Origin: Kitasatospora viridis
GTDB taxonomy: Bacteria > Actinomycetota > Actinomycetes > Streptomycetales > Streptomycetaceae
DNA length: 64,000 nucleotides
NCBI RefSeq assembly: GCF_007829815.1
Contig: NZ_VIWT01000002.1
Location: 372,001 to 436,000 of the forward strand
Direction: 5' to 3'
The notes below the pieces were generated by a model that searched no databases, was not told where the DNA came from, and saw only the letters and a program-made list of their open reading frames with translations. Positions within the stretch are counted from its first letter, which is position 1; every line of letters begins with the position of its first letter. Made by a program: the position numbers and the translations under genes. Positions 58,045 to 64,000 of this stretch are shown here, piece by piece.

Positions 58045-59807
58045 CTCCGGACTTCGCACATGGGGGTTTAGGTTTCCAGCCAGCGGGGTCGGGTTTCGTC
58101 GATGCCGAGGAGTTCGAGCAGGTGTGCTTGGACTCCTCGGTTGATGAGGACGACGGGTGGGCTGGTCGCGGTGCCGGGCCGGATCATGAGGCTGGCGAGG
58201 TGGTAGAAGATCATGCGGCCGGTGGGGCGGACGGCCCGGTTGTCGGGGTAGAGGCCGCGCATGGTCTGCTCTGGGCCCAGGGCCTGGCGGACCTGACGTT
58301 CGATCAGGCAGAAGACCGGCAGGGCCAGGCAGATCACGGTGATCAGGGCGGCGATGCGCCGGTTGTGCTGCAGGAAGACGGGGGCGACCGCGAGGGGGCC
58401 CTTGAAGTCGTGGTAGCGGCGTTCGACCACGGCCTGGCCCTTGTAGCGCAACAGGACCTGTTCGGCGCTGGCCTGCTCGGGGGTGAGATTGGTCAGCAGC
58501 GCGTACCAGCCGTCGACGGCCTCCTGGGCGTCGAGTACCTGTTGGTCGAAGTGCCACTCCAGGCCGGGGCGGCCTGTCTCGTCGGTGGTGACGGTGGTCC
58601 GCAGGCAGTCGTCGACCCGGTGGTTCCTGGCGATCACGCCGATGCGGGCGGCGATCTTCTCGGCTGTGCCGTAGAAGCGACCGCCCGCGCCTCGTTGGAG
58701 CTTGTCCAGGTCCTCGGCCGCGCGGGCCAGGCGTTTGGCGCGGGCGCTCTGCCGGCCGCGGGCGTTGCCGCTGGAGTGGACCAGGATCCTGCGCAGGATG
58801 TGCACCGGGTCGCTCTTGCGTCGCCCGGGCAGGGCGTGGGTGTCCTCCAGCACGCGATACGTCTCCCGGGCCCGGGCGTTCTTGCCGGCGTCGCGTTGCG
58901 GGACGTGGTCCACCACCTGCGTGTCTTCGAGGCTCAAGGCGGCGTAGACCTCGTCGGGGACCTTGGCGGCCGGGGCGGGGGCGATGAAGGCGACCTTCGC
59001 GTCCAGCAGGGCGGTGACGTTGGGGTGGGACACCAGCTTGGAGTCCGCGACGAGCAGGAAGTCCCTGCGGCCGGCCATCATGCGCAGGGCGTTCATCGCG
59101 CCGACGACCTGGGCGACCTCTCCCGCGCCGCCGTCGTAGACGCGGTGGAAGAGCGGGATCCCGCCGTCGCCGCTGACCGCGAGGCCGGCCTGGATCTGCT
59201 TCAGGTCGACCCTGCGGTCCTTGGGGTGGCCGTACTTGACCTGCGGGAACGCCTCGTCCTGGGCCTCGTAGGCGCCGAAGAGGGACATCGAGGTCATGTC
59301 CCAGTGGATCCGGGACACGTCGATGCCGAACTCGGCGATGGCCTGGGTGCCGACGGTGCCGACCAGCTCCTCCAGATGCGGCGCGATCGCGTCCAGGGCG
59401 CGGGCGAGCCGGTCGTCGCCCAGCAGGTCCGGCGAGATGCCGAAGACCTCCTCCACCGCCCACTCCCGGGCCCAGTCGCCCACGCGGACCAGCGGTGCCG
59501 GGGCGGACAGCCGGTTGGCGACCAGCACCTCGATCACCTGGCCGTGCGTGAGGTGCGCGACCTCGCGGATCGGGCACAGCTCATCGACGATCCCGGCCAC
59601 GTCCAGCCGGCGCAGAAACTCGGCAGAGGCGGGCAGAGCGCCCAGACGCCTCTCCACCACGGGCGTCAACTCCACGGCGAAGCGTGGACGGTGGACCCGT
59701 GAGCGACGTGAGCGAGATATCGGCACGCCGGGTTCAACGACCGGCACCCCACCGGGGTACCGGTCGCATCACCACATCATCCGAACTCGTTATGTGCGAA
59801 GGACGGG
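58045..59807. mobile_element. IS1634-type insertion sequence, 1763 bp
   Basis: Ends are defined by an imperfect terminal inverted repeat: CTCCGGACTTCGCACAT at the left and, read inward from the right, CCCCGTCCTTCGCACAT, with 3 mismatches in 17. The element is flanked by GCTAG direct repeats. It carries one full-length transposase on the minus strand. It separates the PI-PLC and EEP genes, which would otherwise be convergent neighbours. Confidence 0.85.
58068..59747 (-). CDS. IS1634-family transposase
   Basis: 559 residues from GTG 59747. DUF4277-type N-terminus (LRRLDVAGIVDELCPIREVA HLTHGQVIE region) and a DDE transposase core: Asp in HWDMTSMSLFG, Asp in LLVADSKLVSHPN, Glu in VVERRYHDFKGPLAVAPVFL. 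Uninterrupted frame, so the element may still be active. Confidence 0.9.
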   Translation of the reverse strand: MPVVEPGVPISRSRRSRVHRPRFAVELTPVVERRLGALPASAEFLRRLDVAGIVDELCPIREVAHLTHGQVIEVLVANRLSAPAPLVRVGDWAREWAVEEVFGISPDLLGDDRLARALDAIAPHLEELVGTVGTQAIAEFGIDVSRIHWDMTSMSLFGAYEAQDEAFPQVKYGHPKDRRVDLKQIQAGLAVSGDGGIPLFHRVYDGGAGEVAQVVGAMNALRMMAGRRDFLLVADSKLVSHPNVTALLDAKVAFIAPAPAAKVPDEVYAALSLEDTQVVDHVPQRDAGKNARARETYRVLEDTHALPGRRKSDPVHILRRILVHSSGNARGRQSARAKRLARAAEDLDKLQRGAGGRFYGTAEKIAARIGVIARNHRVDDCLRTTVTTDETGRPGLEWHFDQQVLDAQEAVDGWYALLTNLTPEQASAEQVLLRYKGQAVVERRYHDFKGPLAVAPVFLQHNRRIAALITVICLALPVFCLIERQVRQALGPEQTMRGLYPDNRAVRPTGRMIFYHLASLMIRPGTATSPPVVLINRGVQAHLLELLGIDETRPRWLET

Positions 59808-59812
59808 GCTAG
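59808..59812. repeat. GCTAG target-site duplication, right copy
   Basis: Matches the left copy at 58040-58044. Confidence 0.8.
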
Positions 59813-59924
59813 CGCGCGGTAGGCGGCGTGTGCTGGAATCCTGGCAACCGGGCGGGCCGGCGCGCAGCCGGATCGGCGAGCTGTCACTCGATCGTGCGAA
59901 CGCCGGTTCGACTCTGACGGACGG

Positions 59925-60848
59925 TCAGGCGCCGTCCAGCCCGGTGCCGGAGCGCTGGTCGGAGCTGGAGTGGCAGTGGAGGCCGGCCAGGAACAGGTCG
60001 GGATCCCAGGTAGACAGGGTCAGGGCGTGGTCGGACAGGCCGGGCAGTGGCACGACCTCGAAGCTTCGCAGGGCGGGGGCGAGCGCGCCGGAGACGTACT
60101 GGCGGTCGATCCGCTGGGCCGGGCCCTGCCGCGGCCACTTGCCGGGGATCATGCTCGCGGTCGGGTCGAGCGCGCCGGCGTGGCCCAGACGGGCGGCCAG
60201 GACGGCGGCGTCGGCCATTCCGACGCTGGTGAGGATGCGGTCGGGCACGGTGTCGGGGGTGTGGCCGTCGAGGGTGCGCTGCGCGCGGTGGCGCTGGTCC
60301 GGGAGGTTGGGCCAGTCCGGCGCGGGGGTGGTCTCGAGCCCGCTGGCGGAGTAGGAGTTGAAGTCACCGGCGACGACGAGCGCACGCTGTGGCTGCTGCC
60401 AGGTGATGATGTTCTCCGTTTCGGTCTTACGTTGAGCCGCAGAGCGGGACGACAGGTGCACGGAGGCGAGCTGGATGCGGACCGGCTCCTCGGAGTAGGT
60501 GACGGAGACCGCGCATGGCGCGTGCCACCAGTTGGCGCTCTGCGGCCACTGTCCGGTGACGCGGAAGGTGTCCTCGCGCACGAAGACGGCGCAGGGGTTG
60601 GGGGATTCGGCCGGGCTGGCCGGGGCGAGGAAGCCGCGCATGGCAAGCATCCGCTCGGCGACGTGCATCAGGTGCTGGCCGTTGGCGGCGGAGTGGGTGC
60701 GCTCCTGGCAGAACAGCACGTCCAGGGGCAGTCGGGCCAGTTCCTCGTGGGCGGCGTACCACTTGTCGAGGTGGCCGCCGCCGCGGCCGTCCGGCGTCCA
60801 GCCGTCGTGCTCCAGGTTCAAGGAGCCAAACACGATGGGTTGTTGCAA
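59925..60848 (-). CDS. Endonuclease/exonuclease/phosphatase (EEP) family protein
   Basis: 307 residues from TTG 60848; GGAGG lies 7 bp upstream, making this better than the low-complexity upstream extension to 60956. EEP motifs: FGSLNLEHDGW, VLFCQERTH, VVAGDFNSYSASG and GLSDHALTLSTW. Metal-dependent phosphodiesterase fold, cytosolic. It may hydrolyse DNA, RNA or a phospholipid head group. Lies downstream of the terpene synthase on the same strand, 237 bp apart. Confidence 0.85.
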   Translation of the reverse strand: MQQPIVFGSLNLEHDGWTPDGRGGGHLDKWYAAHEELARLPLDVLFCQERTHSAANGQHLMHVAERMLAMRGFLAPASPAESPNPCAVFVREDTFRVTGQWPQSANWWHAPCAVSVTYSEEPVRIQLASVHLSSRSAAQRKTETENIITWQQPQRALVVAGDFNSYSASGLETTPAPDWPNLPDQRHRAQRTLDGHTPDTVPDRILTSVGMADAAVLAARLGHAGALDPTASMIPGKWPRQGPAQRIDRQYVSGALAPALRSFEVVPLPGLSDHALTLSTWDPDLFLAGLHCHSSSDQRSGTGLDGA

Positions 60849-61085
60849 GGAGGAACCTCCGGTGGAAAGGGGCGTGCGTGAAGGGCGGGGCGATGGCGTG
60901 CGACGGCTGCTCGTTCTAGGCCTCCGCCGCCGCTGGGCCGCCTGCGTTGTGTGCACTGTCCGACACGGTGGGCCCAGCCCAGCGACGGCCGCGTGATGCC
61001 ATCCCTCACGAGCTGGGCCGCGAACAAGTCCAGGGGCGCCGGGCCCTCGCGCGCTGGCCGGCGTACACCCCAGCGAGGCGGGTGC
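60849..61085. other. Intergenic region between terpene synthase and EEP genes
   Basis: No gene supported; presumably holds the promoter of the EEP gene. Confidence 0.4.
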
Positions 61086-62045
61086 TCACGCACCCGCCTC
61101 GGCGGCGGCCGGCACCGAGGCGTACCGCGTGCTGGTCGCTGTCCACTCCACCAGTGCCCGAAGGAACTGGTCGAAGATGCGGGCAACCCGGCGCGTGTCC
61201 ACTACGGTCTCCAGGCCCATCGGTGACATGGCCAGCCGAGGCGGTGTGTACCCGTCCTCACCATCGTCCTGCACCACCCCACACAGGTACTGCCAGCGCT
61301 CCAGCTCGGCAGCCAGCAGGGCCACCGCCCGGCCGTGCGCCTCTTCGGCCGACAGTCCCTCGGTGCGAGCGAGCGCCCGGACAACGGTGAAGACGTCGCC
61401 CTCATCGGCGACCAGGTCGTTGGCCAGATAACCGACCGTCGAGAACGTCATCAACAACACCCGCACCAGCGGATCGTCGAGAACGTCGGTCACACACCCG
61501 GTCGCGAGCTCGCACCAGGCCGCGGCCAGCAGCATCCCGCCATCGTCCGGACGGATGGCCTGGTAGGCCCGGAGCGACGGCACTCGGCGCGGCAGCACGT
61601 ACCGGGCGAGTCTGTCCGTGGCCGAGCTCAGCCACGCGGACATCTCATGCTGGTATTTCCGCCACCACTCAACCGGCATCAGGGACCGAGTCTCCATGGC
61701 CAGCGGTACGAGCGCGGCCACAGCGGGGTGAATGGCACCGGTCAGCCCTCCACCGGAGATCGCGCGGCCCACGTCCGCGGCGAACTCCCGGGCCTGGTCG
61801 GAATCGAGCAGCGCACTGTCGAGGATGTCGTCCGCGGCCCACGTCCAGATCGCCCAGCGCACCGCAAGGTCGAGCCGGGCGCCGGTGCTGTCGGGCCACG
61901 CCCGCAGGCACAGCGCTAGGTACCCGTGGCCGAGGAACGCATCCACGTTCAGGACGAGCCGGTTGGACGTCAGCCAGTTCCGGATGCTGGAGTCCAGGTC
62001 GGCGAGGCGGGGATCTGTGACTTCCCCCTTGATCGACATCGGCAT
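61086..62045 (-). CDS. Class I terpene synthase with altered NSE triad
   Basis: 319 residues from ATG 62045 (a GTG one codon upstream is also possible). The aspartate-rich motif is WAADDILDSAL (Asp72, Asp73, Asp76). The pyrophosphate-sensing Arg is in YQAIRPDDGG and the C-terminal Arg-Tyr pair in STRYAS. The NSE motif reads NDLVADEGD: Asn209 is present, but position 213 is Ala where Ser/Thr is expected and position 217 is Asp where Glu is expected. It probably cyclises farnesyl or geranylgeranyl diphosphate if active. No P450 or prenyltransferase partner is in view. Confidence 0.85.
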   Translation of the reverse strand: MPMSIKGEVTDPRLADLDSSIRNWLTSNRLVLNVDAFLGHGYLALCLRAWPDSTGARLDLAVRWAIWTWAADDILDSALLDSDQAREFAADVGRAISGGGLTGAIHPAVAALVPLAMETRSLMPVEWWRKYQHEMSAWLSSATDRLARYVLPRRVPSLRAYQAIRPDDGGMLLAAAWCELATGCVTDVLDDPLVRVLLMTFSTVGYLANDLVADEGDVFTVVRALARTEGLSAEEAHGRAVALLAAELERWQYLCGVVQDDGEDGYTPPRLAMSPMGLETVVDTRRVARIFDQFLRALVEWTATSTRYASVPAAAEAGA

Positions 62046-62264
62046 CACGCCGCACCTTCCTCGGCGTGCACCAGACAGGCGGAGACAGGCCACGGGAGAC
62101 GCCCTGAGCCCCGGCTTCGACAGTTGGCGGGCACACGACCGGGTGCGATCGGATGTCATCGCAGGTCAGCGTGATTTGAGTGGTCTGGAGCGGTATCGGG
62201 CTGCGGGCACGCGAGTTCAGGTGTTCTGCTGCTGTGGCCCGGGCTGACTGGGCATCATGCGGGC

Positions 62265-63992
62265 ATGTACGTGCGGAAGACCCAGCGGCGGAACAAGGAC
62301 GGCAGCGTTGTTCGGTACGTGCAGCTGGCCACGAACCGGCGGGTGGGCGGCACGACGCAGGCTGACGTGCTGCTCAACCTCGGGCGGGAGGACAAGCTTG
62401 ATTTGGACTCCCTGCGGCGTCTGGTCGCGTCCTTGAACCGCTACCTCGGCGACACGGACGTGGACGTCGCCGAGCCGCTGGGCGTCGAGGGTGGCCCGCT
62501 GGAGGTGGTGGCCTCCCGCCCGCTCGGTGCGGTCTGGCTGCTGGACGGCCTGTGGAAGCTGCTGGGCATCGACCAGGCCCTGGCCAAGGTGCTGGACGCG
62601 CGCCGGTTTCGCACGGACGTGGAGCGGGCGCTGTTCGCGCTGGTCGCCAACCGGGCGGTGGCACCGGACTCCAAGCGGGCCGCGAGTGAGTGGGCGAGTC
62701 GGGACGTGGTGATCCCCGGCGCGGGTGAGATCGCCGAACAGCACGCCTACCGGGCCATGGATCTGCTCGTCGGCGAAGACACCCAATCCGCCGTGCAGGA
62801 AGCGGTGTTCTTCGCCGCGGCGAACCTCCTCGACCTAGAGGTCGACCTGATCTTCTTCGACACCACCAGCACCTACTTCGAACGCGACGACGCCGACACC
62901 GCGGACGGGGCCCTTCGCCGCTACGGGCACTCCAAGGACCACCGCAAGGACCTCCCGCAGGTCGTGATCGGCCTGGCCGTCACTCGCGAGGGCATCCCGG
63001 TCCGCTGCTGGACCTGGGCCGGGAACACGAGCGACCAGAGCGTGATCGAGCAGGTCAAAGCCGATCTGCGGGCCTGGCGCCTGGGCCGGGTGGTCACCGT
63101 CACCGACTCCGGCTTCTCCGGCGAGGCCAACCTCGCCTGCCTCGCCCGCGCCGGCGGGCACTACATCACCGGCGTCAAGATGCGCGAAGGCTCCGCAAAA
63201 GCTGCCGAGGCCCTCGCCAGGCAGGGCCGCTACCAGCACGTCCGGGACAACCTGCGGGTCAAGGAGGTCCGCCTGGACTCCGATCCCGGCAGACGCTGGA
63301 TCATCTGCCACAACCCCGCCGAAGCCGAACGGGACAAGCTTCGGCGCGAGCAGCAACTCCAGGCGATCACCGAAGAACTCGACCGGATCGCCGCCGCCCG
63401 CGCGGCGGACGCCAAGAAGGCCAGGGAGCGCGCCGCCAAGGCCGGCCTCAAGCGAGCCGTCATGCCGTCCGACGCGCCCCACCGCAAGGCCGAGTGCGCA
63501 CTGCGGGACCACCCCTCCCTCGGCCGCTGGCTCAAGCAGTCCACGACCGGCCGACTGTCCATCGACCGCGCCAAGGCCAAGACCGAGGCCAACCTCGACG
63601 GGAAGTACCTGCTGGCCACGTCCGACCCGGACCTGACGGCCGAGGATGTCGCACTCGGCTACAAGAACCTCCTGGAAGCCGAACGAGCCTTCCGCACCAT
63701 GAAGTCGACCTTGTATCTGCGGCCGGTCTACCACCGCCTCGACGACCGCATCCGCGCTCACGTCCTGCTCTGCTGGCTCGCGCTGCTACTGATCCGCGTC
63801 GCCGAACGCCGCACCGACCTCACCTGGCGGACCATCAGAACCGAACTGCAGCGCATCCATCAGGTCACCCTCGCCGGGCCCGCCGGACGGCTCGAACAGA
63901 CCACCCAGACCACCGACACCCACGAGCGGATCTTCAAGAGCTGCGGCATCCCGATGCCGGCAAAGTTGAGCGGCCTCACCACCGCCGAATAG
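62265..63992 (+). CDS. IS1634-family transposase, second element
   Basis: 575 residues from ATG 62265. DDE residues: Asp in LIFFDTTSTYFERDD, Asp in TVTDSGFSGEANLACLA, Glu in NLLEAERAFRTMKSTLY. A basic coiled segment (DRIAAARAADAKKARERAAK) precedes the final catalytic part. It is clearly different from the transposase at 58068 in sequence. The right end of the element is at or just beyond the window edge, and the left end could not be fixed. Confidence 0.92.
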   Translation: MYVRKTQRRNKDGSVVRYVQLATNRRVGGTTQADVLLNLGREDKLDLDSLRRLVASLNRYLGDTDVDVAEPLGVEGGPLEVVASRPLGAVWLLDGLWKLLGIDQALAKVLDARRFRTDVERALFALVANRAVAPDSKRAASEWASRDVVIPGAGEIAEQHAYRAMDLLVGEDTQSAVQEAVFFAAANLLDLEVDLIFFDTTSTYFERDDADTADGALRRYGHSKDHRKDLPQVVIGLAVTREGIPVRCWTWAGNTSDQSVIEQVKADLRAWRLGRVVTVTDSGFSGEANLACLARAGGHYITGVKMREGSAKAAEALARQGRYQHVRDNLRVKEVRLDSDPGRRWIICHNPAEAERDKLRREQQLQAITEELDRIAAARAADAKKARERAAKAGLKRAVMPSDAPHRKAECALRDHPSLGRWLKQSTTGRLSIDRAKAKTEANLDGKYLLATSDPDLTAEDVALGYKNLLEAERAFRTMKSTLYLRPVYHRLDDRIRAHVLLCWLALLLIRVAERRTDLTWRTIRTELQRIHQVTLAGPAGRLEQTTQTTDTHERIFKSCGIPMPAKLSGLTTAE

Positions 63993-64000
63993 GCCCTGAC

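Noticed and set aside
62160-62264. Left terminal inverted repeat of the second transposase element
   Set aside because: Without the right end, which lies outside the window, no convincing terminal repeat could be assigned.

Overview
The window is high-GC DNA from a streptomycete-like actinobacterium (Streptomyces or Kitasatospora type). Supporting signs are the strong G/C third-position bias, frequent GTG and TTG starts, a SARP/AfsR-type regulator, a bacterial nitric oxide synthase, an MmyB-type XRE regulator, ESX/WXG-type proteins, a 24-residue bL37-like ribosomal peptide and several divergent TetR/SDR pairs. The content is accessory (arm-like): nutrient uptake, oxidoreductases, secreted proteins, gene relics and two transposases. 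No tRNA, rRNA or CRISPR array was seen.

Layout. 1-12 kb: a GH2 beta-galactosidase cut by the left edge, a secreted Gly-rich Ig-like protein, then a urea-nitrogen module (frameshifted GntR regulator, NCS1 transporter with a Cys-rich tail, urea carboxylase, allophanate hydrolase). 12-18 kb: a DAACS dicarboxylate symporter, an SDR plus two aldo/keto reductases divergent from an MmyB regulator, a secreted protein made of three near-identical 48-residue beta-trefoil-like repeats, and a PLP-dependent Thr/Ser dehydratase-like enzyme. 18-26 kb: a universal stress protein, a truncated kdp operon (27-residue peptide, kdpF, kdpA N-terminus only), a GNAT protein, a WXG/CpnT-like pair without a recognisable toxin domain, a DUF2254 membrane protein, a bL37 paralogue, an SDR lacking its catalytic Lys, and a response-regulator fragment that may be a kdpE remnant. 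26-36 kb: NO synthase, an HRI1-like protein, two TetR/SDR divergons (one with a triple 13-bp operator), an ML-domain protein, and a pyrimidine-like module (NCS1 permease, Fcy1-like deaminase, 2OG-Fe(II) oxygenase).

36-46 kb: a secreted beta-propeller, an esterase, a GH1 beta-glucosidase divergent from a TetR over a 33-bp palindrome, an AfsR-like regulator, a small exported protein, a cold-shock protein and a decayed benzoylformate decarboxylase. 46-57 kb: a TetR-controlled module. A Tat-exported flavin amine oxidase and a YtcJ/NfdA-type amidohydrolase plus complete peptide-type ABC transporter share the same promoter/operator sequence, which suggests import and cleavage of an amide or formamide followed by amine oxidation. 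57-64 kb: a secreted Ca2+-dependent PI-PLC-like enzyme with an IS1634-type element inserted exactly at its stop codon (target duplication GCTAG), an EEP-family nuclease/phosphatase, a class I terpene synthase with an altered NSE triad, and a second IS1634-type transposase at the right edge.

The observations most worth following are the shared-operator amine/amide regulon, the permease-deaminase-oxygenase cassette, the dispersed kdp relic, the three-repeat trefoil, the divergent bL37 copy and the atypical terpene synthase. All functional calls are from reading sequence; no database search was run.
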